A DNA stretch of 7,246 nucleotides, taken from the NCBI GenBank assembly GCA_947456345.1, contig CANGQU010000032.1, forward strand, positions 1 through 7,246, given 5' to 3'. Origin of the DNA: Alphaproteobacteria bacterium (GTDB taxonomy: Bacteria; Pseudomonadota; Alphaproteobacteria; SHNJ01). The notes beneath the pieces were generated by a model. The model was not told where the DNA came from and searched no databases. It saw only the letters and a list, made by a program, of their open reading frames with translations. Below, piece by piece: positions 1 through 5,941 of the stretch. Within the stretch, counting starts at the first letter, position 1, and each line of letters begins with the position of its first letter. The translations under genes were made by a program, and so were the position numbers.

Positions 1-198
1 AAAAAATTTGGCGAGATGCGGGCGGGGGAGTATTTCAGCGCGCTGTACCGTAAACGTCAGCGCGAGCAAGCCAACGACAATGCCACCAACGACAATCGCA
101 CCACAAATACAGGTGGCAGCGTGAGTGTGCGTGCCCATGACCGCGAAGGTGGGCGCGAGCAGGTGCGTAGTTATACCCGCCAAGCGCCCAAGAAATAA
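1..198 (+). CDS. C-terminal tail of an unrecognised protein (partial)
   Basis: The frame is open from the left edge (first visible residues KKFGEM) to a TAA at 196-198, giving about 65 residues. An internal ATG at 16 has no separated Shine-Dalgarno sequence, so this is more likely the end of a longer gene than a separate 60-residue gene. The tail is very hydrophilic, rich in Arg, Asn, Asp, Gln and Thr, with an NDNAT/NDNRT pair encoded by a short imperfect tandem repeat and a basic KK end. It has no membrane segment and no motif I can assign, so it is probably a disordered C-terminus. Its stop codon directly abuts the complement of the purD stop codon with no base between. I do not recognise the family and assign no function. 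Confidence 0.5.
   Translation, partial: KKFGEMRAGEYFSALYRKRQREQANDNATNDNRTTNTGGSVSVRAHDREGGREQVRSYTRQAPKK
71..100 (+). repeat. Short tandem repeat, 15-bp period, two copies
   Basis: CCAACGACAAT occurs at 71-81 and again at 86-96. The two 15-bp units (71-85 and 86-100) match at 13 of 15 positions. The period is a whole number of codons, so the repeat encodes NDNAT followed by NDNRT and keeps the reading frame. It is probably a local slippage duplication in a disordered protein tail. Confidence 0.6.
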
Positions 199-1467
199 TT
201 ACGCCGCATCCGGGCGGCGCAGCGCGCGCCAGCCGATATCGCGGCGGCAAAAACCATCCGCCCAATCGATTCGGTCTACTGCCGCATAGGCCCGATCGCG
301 CGCCGCAGCGATAGTCGTACCCATACCCAGCACACTCAGCACCCGGCCACCTTGGGCCGTCCACTCGCCACCTTGATGGGCTGTTGCGGCATGTAATATC
401 TGCACATCCGGCAACGCCGCCGCATGCTCCAGGCCGCGGATGATGGTGTTTTTCTGATAGCTATCGGGATAGCCGCGCGCGGCCAGAACCACGCCCAGGG
501 TCACGATGTTTTTCCATTTTGGTTGCGGGATCTGCGCCAGCTTTCCCGACGCCACGGCGTGTAGCAATTCCAACCAATCGCCATCCAGACGCGGCAAAAT
601 CGCCTGGCATTCGGGATCGCCAAACCGCACGTTATATTCCAGCAATTTTGGCCCGGTCTTGGTCAGCATCAAACCCGCGAACAACACGCCCCGAAATGGC
701 CGTCCGCGTTGCACCATCGCATCCGCCGTTGGCTGGATGATGGTCTGTAACGTTTGCGCCTCGAGTGTCGCGTTCCAAGCAGGCGGCGGGGAATACGCGC
801 CCATGCCCCCGGTATTGGGGCCCTTATCGCCGTCAAAAGCACGTTTATGATCCTGCGCCGCGCATAATGGCACGACCGTATGCCCGTCGATCAGCGCGAA
901 AAAGCTGATTTCCTCGCCATCCAAAAATTCTTCGATGACCAGCGACGCATGCTCGGCCAGCAATTTTTCCGCCGCCGCCTTAGCCTCTGTAGCATCGCTT
1001 GCAATGATCACGCCCTTGCCTGCTGCCAAACCATCGGCTTTCAAAACCATGGGTGCAGTCATGCGCGCGATTTGCGCCTCGGCCTCGGCCAGTGTATTCA
1101 CGCGGCGATAAGCGGCGGTTGGGATACCGAATTCCTGGCATAAATCTTTGACGTAGCCTTTCGATCCCTCCAACTCCGCTGCTGGGGCCGAGGGGCCGAA
1201 ACATAGCACGCCGATTGCGGCCAAACTATCGGCCAAACCCAAAATCAAGGGCAGTTCCGGGCCAACGATAACCAAATCAATTTTTTTGTCCTGAACGAAT
1301 TGCAGGATATCGTCCACCGCATCGACTTTTAATGCCACCAATTCGGCCACAGCGCCAATGCCCGCATTGCCGGGGGCACAGTATAATTTTTTCAATAGCG
1401 GTGATTTAGCGACTGCCAAACACAACGCATGTTCGCGCGCGCCGCCGCCTATGACCAAGACTTGCAT
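199..1467 (-). CDS. purD: Phosphoribosylamine-glycine ligase (GAR synthetase)
   Basis: This cytosolic ATP-grasp enzyme joins glycine to 5-phosphoribosylamine, the second step of de novo purine synthesis. The 422-residue product is about the usual length (E. coli PurD is 429). Visible motifs in order: N-terminal GGGAREHAL (about 7-14) and APGNAG (31-36); VGPELPL (68-74); LEGSK (99-103) opening the ATP-grasp part; VLKADGLAAGKGV (141-153); the DHKRAFDGDKGPNTGGMGAYSP block (206-227); the metal/ATP-binding LEYNVRFGDPE (276-286); and C-terminal RRDIGWRAL. I chose the ATG at 1465-1467 because MQVLVIGGG aligns with family N-termini and GGGGGA lies four bases upstream. An in-frame ATG at 1477-1479 would add four residues (MGDA). 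It is divergent from xseA and convergent with the partial gene on the left. All expected motifs look intact. Confidence 0.96.
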   Translation of the reverse strand: MQVLVIGGGAREHALCLAVAKSPLLKKLYCAPGNAGIGAVAELVALKVDAVDDILQFVQDKKIDLVIVGPELPLILGLADSLAAIGVLCFGPSAPAAELEGSKGYVKDLCQEFGIPTAAYRRVNTLAEAEAQIARMTAPMVLKADGLAAGKGVIIASDATEAKAAAEKLLAEHASLVIEEFLDGEEISFFALIDGHTVVPLCAAQDHKRAFDGDKGPNTGGMGAYSPPPAWNATLEAQTLQTIIQPTADAMVQRGRPFRGVLFAGLMLTKTGPKLLEYNVRFGDPECQAILPRLDGDWLELLHAVASGKLAQIPQPKWKNIVTLGVVLAARGYPDSYQKNTIIRGLEHAAALPDVQILHAATAHQGGEWTAQGGRVLSVLGMGTTIAAARDRAYAAVDRIDWADGFCRRDIGWRALRRPDAA

Positions 1468-1471
1468 TGCA

Positions 1472-1477
1472 TCCCCC
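1472..1477 (-). promoter_or_regulatory. purD ribosome binding site
   Basis: On the minus strand GGGGGA is followed by TGCA and then the ATG at 1465-1467. This supports the internal start over the ATG at 1477-1479, whose own G-run would then lie inside the coding sequence. The four-base spacer is short but usable. Confidence 0.5.
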
Positions 1478-1489
1478 ATCTTTGGACGG

Positions 1490-1495
1490 CATAAT
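1490..1495 (+). promoter_or_regulatory. Candidate xseA -10 element (CATAAT)
   Basis: CATAAT matches 5 of 6 bases of TATAAT. Seventeen bases upstream lies TTGCAT (1467-1472), a weak -35 that keeps the TTG. The predicted start is about 1502, immediately before the xseA ATG at 1503, so the mRNA would have essentially no leader. This agrees with the lack of a well-spaced Shine-Dalgarno sequence. The candidate -35 overlaps the purD start codon. Confidence 0.35.
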
Positions 1496-1496
1496 A
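1491..1496 (-). promoter_or_regulatory. Candidate purD -10 element (TATTAT)
   Basis: On the minus strand TATTAT matches 5 of 6 bases of TATAAT. With the usual spacing, transcription would start near 1484, leaving a 17-nt leader that contains the GGGGGA site. I see no good -35 hexamer at 16-18 bp. The same bases, read on the plus strand, supply the candidate xseA -10. This is a motif-by-eye prediction. Confidence 0.35.
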
Positions 1497-1502
1497 GCAG
1501 CG

Positions 1503-2849
1503 ATGACGGAAATGAAAAGCCCCAGCAATGTCCCCGAATTTTCAGTAGGGGAGATCGCGCAATTGGTCAAACGCACGGTTGAAACCAATTTCGAGCGTGT
1601 GCGCGTGCGTGGTGAAATTTCCGGGTTAAGCCGCCCAGCCTCGGGCCATGTTTATTTTAAACTAAAAGACAGCGACGCCGTTTTGGACGGTGTGGCGTGG
1701 AAATTCTCGACCCCGAAACTGGGCTTGGTACCAGAAGACGGCCTCGAAGTTATCGCATCGGGTAAATTGACCACCTATCCGGCCGGATCGCGCTATCAAA
1801 TCGTCGTTGACCGTTTGGAATTGGCAGGTGCCGGGGCGTTGTTGAAGTTACTAGAAGAGCGCAAAAAGAAATTGACGGCCGAGGGTTTGTTCGACGCCGA
1901 ACGCAAAAAACCGCTGCCATTTATGCCGCGCACCATCGGCATTATCACCTCGCCCACGGGGGCGGTCATCCGCGATATCTTGCATCGCCTGGCCGACCGA
2001 TTTCCGGTGCAGGTTTTGCTCTGGCCAGTGCCGGTGCAGGGCCAGGGCGCGGCGGCGCAAATCGCGGCGGCGATATCCGGATTCCAGAATTTTCCAATAG
2101 CTGGCCTGCCCCGCCCGGATGTAATTATCGTCGCGCGCGGCGGCGGCAGTATCGAGGATCTATGGGAATTCAATGACGAGGGCTTGGTGCGCGAAGTGGC
2201 TGCATCCGCCATTCCTATTATCAGCGCCATCGGCCACGAAACCGATTTTACCCTGATCGATTTTGCCGCCGATCTGCGCGCGCCCACACCCACCGCCGCC
2301 GCCGAATTGGTCACGCCCGTACGCGCGCAATTGCTGATCCAATTAGACGAACGTGGTGGACGGTTGCAGGCCGCGATCCGGCAAAATATTCGCACCCGGC
2401 AGCAGATTTTGTCGGTCGCCGCGCGGGGTCTGTTGCATCCGAAATATTTTCTGGCGCTGTTGGAACAAAAATTGGATGATTTCAGTGGTCAATTAACGCA
2501 AACCATGCGCCAATATTTATTGGCACGAAGGCATAAATTGCAACGCATCAAATTGCAGCCGGAATTATTGGCGCGCGAATTGCAAACCAAGCGCGAACGC
2601 ACTCGGCAGCTATCTGCCCGCTTGCAACAAGCAGGCCAGCGGCAATTGCAAAAACGCCAGGAAAATTTGCAGCGCTGGCAGGGATTACTACAATCCCTGA
2701 GTTACAAGCGGACGTTGGATCGGGGTTATGCGCTGATACTGGATGGGGGACAAAAACCCCTCACCAGCGCCACGCAATTGCGCCCCGGCGATACGGTCAC
2801 CTTGCGCCTACGCGATGGGGAAAGACCAGCTGTTATTAGCGAACTCTAG
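1503..2849 (+). CDS. xseA: Exodeoxyribonuclease VII large subunit
   Basis: XseA is the catalytic large subunit of exonuclease VII. With several copies of the small subunit XseB (not in this window) it degrades single-stranded DNA from both ends in repair. The 448-residue product has an N-terminal OB-fold domain (about 10-107; VRVRGEISGLSRPASGHVYFKLKD), then the nuclease domain with GIITSPTGAVIRD (146-158), VIIVARGGGSIEDLWEFNDE (207-226) and GHETDFTLIDFAADLRAPTPTAAAE (244-268). A long Gln/Arg/Leu-rich, probably coiled-coil arm follows (about 330-395), and a C-terminal RGYAL...L.PGDTVTLRL segment closes the protein. I chose the ATG at 1503 because it leads into PSNVPEFSVGEI, a normal N-terminus for alphaproteobacterial XseA. 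A TTG at 1467 would lie on the purD start, and an ATG at 1512 is also possible. The last 14 bp overlap the opposing gene. Confidence 0.95.
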   Translation: MTEMKSPSNVPEFSVGEIAQLVKRTVETNFERVRVRGEISGLSRPASGHVYFKLKDSDAVLDGVAWKFSTPKLGLVPEDGLEVIASGKLTTYPAGSRYQIVVDRLELAGAGALLKLLEERKKKLTAEGLFDAERKKPLPFMPRTIGIITSPTGAVIRDILHRLADRFPVQVLLWPVPVQGQGAAAQIAAAISGFQNFPIAGLPRPDVIIVARGGGSIEDLWEFNDEGLVREVAASAIPIISAIGHETDFTLIDFAADLRAPTPTAAAELVTPVRAQLLIQLDERGGRLQAAIRQNIRTRQQILSVAARGLLHPKYFLALLEQKLDDFSGQLTQTMRQYLLARRHKLQRIKLQPELLARELQTKRERTRQLSARLQQAGQRQLQKRQENLQRWQGLLQSLSYKRTLDRGYALILDGGQKPLTSATQLRPGDTVTLRLRDGERPAVISEL

Positions 2850-3465
2850 AAACTTCCAGCAGGTTTTTTAAAGCAGCGCTACGAAAGTCATGCGGCAGAA
2901 TTCCCTGTTCTGCATTCTCGTGCACCAATAGGCCAGTCTTAATAAAATTGGCAATTACCAAGTCGGGCAAGTAATACTTGCCTTGTTTTGGCACCATCAA
3001 TTCCTGGATTCTATCCCGCGATATTTCTCCTGGTTCAAAAAATAAAACTTGAACGCCGGTTGACATTAAATCCTGGATGCCATTGACTGGGTGTTGGATG
3101 CAGTTTGCAAATCGCACTTCACCAAATTTTACCCACTCGGTTGGACCGCACGCATCATGCTTCACAAAATCATTATCCGTAGGAAATTCCAATAAAGTCC
3201 CAGGGTTAGGATTGGACATGTGAAATTGACGATTGGGCAAGAATACATACTTTACGGCTCCGGCACCCTGCCCATACCCGCCGCTTAAAACTGGACCGTT
3301 GGTCATAGTCCAGTCGAAGGCCGCAAACATAGTCGCTTGGGTTCTATCATCTGTTGCGAACACCACAGGAGCGATTTGGGCAAACCTGCCAGTGGCACGA
3401 GGAATCAAAGCACCCCCCTGCAAAGGCTTAGCAGTTCCGTGATAAAGGATAGGTTTTGTATTCAT
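2836..3465 (-). CDS. Unknown protein with ADP-ribosyltransferase-like motifs
   Basis: This 209-residue protein has no signal peptide or membrane segment. The N-terminus carries YHGT (8-11), followed by GGALIPR and then VVFATDDRTQATMFAAFDW (34-52). YHGT on a first strand, then a Phe/Tyr-rich strand and a helix with Ala spaced as in 'T-D-x(3)-A', is the layout of ADP-ribosyltransferase-fold proteins such as Arr-type enzymes and Tpt1-like proteins. A candidate third-motif acid is E110 in PTEWVKFGEV or E116. This is inference, and no family is assigned. Codons such as CCT, ACT, GCT, AGA and AGG are frequent, and GC by hand count is about 47% over most of the gene, unlike the GCG/CGC-rich parts of its neighbours, which suggests acquisition. 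It stands alone on this strand, has its own predicted leaderless promoter, and its end overlaps xseA by 14 bp. No partner antitoxin is visible. Confidence 0.8.
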   Translation of the reverse strand: MNTKPILYHGTAKPLQGGALIPRATGRFAQIAPVVFATDDRTQATMFAAFDWTMTNGPVLSGGYGQGAGAVKYVFLPNRQFHMSNPNPGTLLEFPTDNDFVKHDACGPTEWVKFGEVRFANCIQHPVNGIQDLMSTGVQVLFFEPGEISRDRIQELMVPKQGKYYLPDLVIANFIKTGLLVHENAEQGILPHDFRSAALKNLLEVSRVR

Positions 3466-3471
3466 TAAGGA

Positions 3472-3481
3472 ATGATATCAT
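3472..3481. promoter_or_regulatory. 10-bp palindrome over the -10 element, possible operator
   Basis: ATGATATCAT is a perfect palindrome that contains the predicted -10 of the ART-like gene. A dimeric repressor, possibly the gene product itself, could bind here, but short AT-rich palindromes also arise by chance. The operator role is inference only. Confidence 0.25.
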
Positions 3482-3500
3482 GATTTTCGGGCTTTTTCAA
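3472..3500 (-). promoter_or_regulatory. Predicted sigma-70-type leaderless promoter
   Basis: Reading the minus strand, TTGAAA (plus 3495-3500; 5 of 6 to TTGACA) is followed by a 17-bp spacer and TATCAT (plus 3472-3477; 5 of 6 to TATAAT). Counting from the -10, the start site falls on 3465, the A of the ATG of the ART-like gene. No Shine-Dalgarno sequence precedes that ATG, which fits a leaderless mRNA. The -10 lies within a perfect 10-bp palindrome, ATGATATCAT (3472-3481). Confidence 0.6.
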
Positions 3501-3531
3501 CCCGCCAGTTTTTTTGTCTCCGGCGCTTTAT

Positions 3532-3619
3532 CCTCCCTCACCCGATTTTCCTAAAGCCCTTGCGGGCTTAAGAAAAATCTCCCTCTCCCTCCCGCTGGGA
3601 GGGAGAGGGTGGGGAGAGG
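3532..3619. repeat. Nested palindromic intergenic element (REP/MITE-like)
   Basis: Three stems can be drawn by eye. The inner right hairpin has perfect 13-bp arms (3581-3593 and 3597-3609) around a 3-nt loop. The inner left hairpin has 16-bp arms (3544-3559 and 3564-3579) with 14 matches around TTGC. The outer arms CCTCCCTCACCC (3532-3543) and 3607-3619 also pair, with one bulge and one G-T pair; they compete with the right hairpin for three bases. The whole could fold as a three-way junction. The C-rich/G-rich character is typical of intergenic repeats in proteobacteria. It lies in the 193-bp gap (3466-3658) between lpxK and the ART-like gene; the rest of the gap shows only the promoter above. 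It lacks a T-run after the stems on either strand, so a classical terminator role is doubtful. Confidence 0.65.
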
Positions 3620-3658
3620 TAGGGGCCAACGATAGGGGCATACTTAAGTTAATTGAGT

Positions 3659-4642
3659 TTAACTGGTGGATGCGGGTAAAACCCGTTGTAACAATTCGTC
3701 CACCAGCGCCGGATTATCCCAAACCAATTCCACGTCGATGGGTGTAACCACTTCGCGCAACGGCTGATCGAGACGCACCCAATCCTTGGCTGTTGTAACC
3801 AGCACGGCGTTTTTCGCCTCGGCCGTTTGTTGCATCAACACGATTTCCGAGGAGTGGAAAAAGTGATGATCGGGAAAATCATAAGTCGCCAGCACATTCT
3901 GTCCCGCCGCGCGCAGCAAATCGTAAAATTTCTGGGGTCGGCCGATCCCGGCAAAAGCGATTAAATTTTTACCCTGCAACTGCGCCATCTGCGCCGCATC
4001 GGGCACGAGGCGCGCGCCCAGAATTGGTTTTTCCGCCGGGATCTGCGCGCGTAAATTATGCCGGTCCTGGCCATAAAATACGACTGCGTCGGCGCGGGCC
4101 AATCCTGCGTCCAGTTTTTCGCGCAATGGCCCGGCCGGGATCAAGCGCCCATTGCCCAACCCATATTCGCCGTCCAAAACCAGCAAAGATAAATCTTTAT
4201 GCAAATATGGATTTTGAAAACCGTCATCCATGATGAGGACATCCGCCCCCTCGCCCTCGGCGAGGCGGGCGCAACCGGCACGGTCGCTGCCGATAATCGT
4301 TACTCCGGCGCGGGTCAATAACAGCGCCTCATCACCGATTTGCAGGGCAGTGTGCAAATGGGGGTCAACCACCAGCGGCCCGCCATATAATCCGCCATAA
4401 CCGTAACCCAAAAATACCGGCGCCAATTGCCGCGCCCGGCACCACGCCCCCAAAGCCAGGCAAACCGGGGTTTTACCCGCACCACCCGCAACCACGTTAC
4501 CGACGCAAATGACGGGCATCGCCGAACGGTAAGGTTTGGCGAGGCGGCGGCGCATATTGCCGATTGCGGCATACATCCACCCAAGCGGGCTATACACCCG
4601 CGCTGCCGTACAATCCCGGTGCCAGAATTCAGGCGTTTGCAT
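3659..4642 (-). CDS. lpxK: Tetraacyldisaccharide 4'-kinase (lipid A 4'-kinase)
   Basis: LpxK phosphorylates the 4' position of the lipid A disaccharide at the cytoplasmic face of the inner membrane, just before Kdo addition. The 327-residue product has an N-terminal amphipathic segment (PEFWHRD... to about 35), a P-loop GNVVAGGAGKTP (48-59), GDEALLL (103-109) carrying the Asp equivalent to the catalytic Asp of other LpxK proteins, IMDDGFQN (137-144), VLDGEYGLGNGRLIPAGPLRE (155-175) and FPDHHFF (256-262) with the expected His. One oddity: the usual SRGYGG after the P-loop reads GYGYGG (79-84), so a normally conserved Arg is Tyr. The start overlaps the end of waaA by 14 bp and has GGAG seven bases upstream. 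It is the last gene of the LPS operon; nothing follows it but the palindromic element. Confidence 0.95.
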   Translation of the reverse strand: MQTPEFWHRDCTAARVYSPLGWMYAAIGNMRRRLAKPYRSAMPVICVGNVVAGGAGKTPVCLALGAWCRARQLAPVFLGYGYGGLYGGPLVVDPHLHTALQIGDEALLLTRAGVTIIGSDRAGCARLAEGEGADVLIMDDGFQNPYLHKDLSLLVLDGEYGLGNGRLIPAGPLREKLDAGLARADAVVFYGQDRHNLRAQIPAEKPILGARLVPDAAQMAQLQGKNLIAFAGIGRPQKFYDLLRAAGQNVLATYDFPDHHFFHSSEIVLMQQTAEAKNAVLVTTAKDWVRLDQPLREVVTPIDVELVWDNPALVDELLQRVLPASTS

Positions 4643-5927
4643 GTTTTTGCTCCACCACTGGCGGCCCCAAATAGGATTGCAGATATTGCCAGGTTAAATC
4701 CAACACCCGGTCTTGGGAATTGGCCAATGCCCGGGCCCGTTGGCCAAAGCCGTCCGCTAGTACCGGATTGGCCAAACATTGTCCCAAGGCTGTGACCAAA
4801 GACGGCAAATCATGCACTGCCAAACTGGCATTGCTGGCTTTGAATTGTTGCGCCATGCTTTCGAAGTTTTGCATATTTTGCCCATGCATGATCGGACACG
4901 CGAATCTGGCTGGTTCGAGCAAATTATGCCCTCCCCCCTTGCCCACAACGCTGTTACCCATCAATACAGGCGGGCGTAACGCGAACCATAAACCCATTTC
5001 GCCCATCGTGTCGGCCAAATAAATTTGTGTGAACGCGTCCACCGCCTCGCCCCTACTGCGTTGGGCTACGCGCAAATTCATGCTTGTTAATTCGCGGCGA
5101 ATCGCCTCCGCCCGCTCGGGGTGGCGGGGGGCGATAATGGTCAATAAATTCGGCCGCTGCGCCAACAGCGCCAAATGCGCTCGCCCGGCCAGTGCCTCCT
5201 CGCCCGCATGGCTCGAAGCCAATAGCCACAAAGGCCGTCCGGCCAAACCCTCGCGCCAGGCCGCTAAATCGCCCGGCGCATAGGGCAAAGGCAAGGCCGC
5301 GTATTTCAAATTACCCGCCACAATCACGCCGGGCGCGCCCAACTCCCGGAAATACGCGGCATAGGTTTCATCCTGTGCCAATACTTGGGAAAAATTTTGC
5401 AGCAAGCGGCGGATAAAACCGGGCGATTTCTGCCAGCTGGCAAAGGAGGTTGCCGACATGCGGGCGTTTAACAACAACATATTCGCGCCGCTTTGTTTGG
5501 TTTGCATAATTAAATTCGGCCATAATTCGGATTCGACCATCACCGCCACTTGCGGCCGCCAGTGACTTAAAAACTCTGCGACCCAACGCGGATGATCGAG
5601 GGGCACATATTGATGCAGCAAACGGGTATGAGTCAAGGGCGCGATCAGCCGCGCCGAGGTCACCGTTCCGCTTGTGACCAATACCGTCCAGTGCGGATAA
5701 TCCCGCCCTACCGCATCCAAAAGAATGCGCACCGATTGCCATTCGCCGACGCTGGCAGCATGCAGCCAAAACAAATTTCCCGGCGGGCGGGGCTGGCTGG
5801 CGCGGCCGTAACGCTCGCCGATGCGGGCGGGATCTTCCTTGCCTAAAGCGATGCGCAGCCGCAAATACAAACGCAACACCGGCCCAAGTACCATCAAAGC
5901 GTGGCGATAAAGGAGGAATTTCCACAT
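4629..5927 (-). CDS. waaA: 3-deoxy-D-manno-octulosonic acid (Kdo) transferase
   Basis: WaaA (KdtA) transfers Kdo from CMP-Kdo to the lipid A precursor at the inner membrane. The 432-residue product is of normal length. The N-terminus (about 4-28) is a hydrophobic, Arg-containing membrane anchor, followed by ERYG and HAASVGE (56-62), whose Glu is the catalytic residue of the family. Further motifs are VESELWPN (131-138), LLNARMS, LASSHAGEE, APRHPER, then YLADTMGEMGLWF and VGKGGGHNLLEPA, the CMP-Kdo-binding region of this GT-B fold. Whether it adds one or two Kdo units cannot be read from the sequence. The ATG at 5925-5927 gives the full anchor but has only a weak ribosome site, so translation may be coupled to the acyltransferase gene ending 14 bp upstream. 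The 3' end overlaps lpxK by 14 bp. Confidence 0.95.
   Translation of the reverse strand: MWKFLLYRHALMVLGPVLRLYLRLRIALGKEDPARIGERYGRASQPRPPGNLFWLHAASVGEWQSVRILLDAVGRDYPHWTVLVTSGTVTSARLIAPLTHTRLLHQYVPLDHPRWVAEFLSHWRPQVAVMVESELWPNLIMQTKQSGANMLLLNARMSATSFASWQKSPGFIRRLLQNFSQVLAQDETYAAYFRELGAPGVIVAGNLKYAALPLPYAPGDLAAWREGLAGRPLWLLASSHAGEEALAGRAHLALLAQRPNLLTIIAPRHPERAEAIRRELTSMNLRVAQRSRGEAVDAFTQIYLADTMGEMGLWFALRPPVLMGNSVVGKGGGHNLLEPARFACPIMHGQNMQNFESMAQQFKASNASLAVHDLPSLVTALGQCLANPVLADGFGQRARALANSQDRVLDLTWQYLQSYLGPPVVEQKHANA
4650..4653 (-). promoter_or_regulatory. lpxK ribosome binding site inside waaA
   Basis: GGAG lies on the minus strand seven bases before the lpxK ATG, within the last codons of waaA. 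It fixes the start at 4642, and it is embedded in the same TGGAGCAA word that precedes the acyltransferase gene. Confidence 0.6.
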
Positions 5928-5941
5928 ATGGATTTATACCA

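Noticed and set aside
1467..1502. TTG upstream start extending xseA by 12 residues
   Set aside because: The added residues do not resemble XseA N-termini, and the TTG overlaps the purD start codon and the candidate -35.
1796..2395. Minus-strand open frame of 199 codons inside xseA
   Set aside because: It lies opposite the conserved XseA nuclease domain and has a low-complexity Ser/Ala/Arg composition with no motif.
2836..3465. Toxin-antitoxin pair involving the ART-like gene
   Set aside because: No second small gene lies next to it on the same strand; the neighbouring 193 bp contains only the promoter and the repeat.
3488..3515. Possible plus-strand terminator (CGGG...CCCG followed by a T-run)
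   Set aside because: Only a 4-bp stem with a large loop, and no plus-strand gene ends nearby.
3544..3579. Hairpin considered as the rho-independent terminator of lpxK
   Set aside because: On the minus strand the GC stem is not followed by a proper U-tract, so it is better described as part of the palindromic element, though it may still slow RNA polymerase or protect the 3' end.
3514..3747. Plus-strand open frame of 77 codons across the palindromic element
   Set aside because: It translates the repeat into SLPLGGRGWGE-type sequence, commonly mis-annotated from such repeats, and runs antisense into lpxK.
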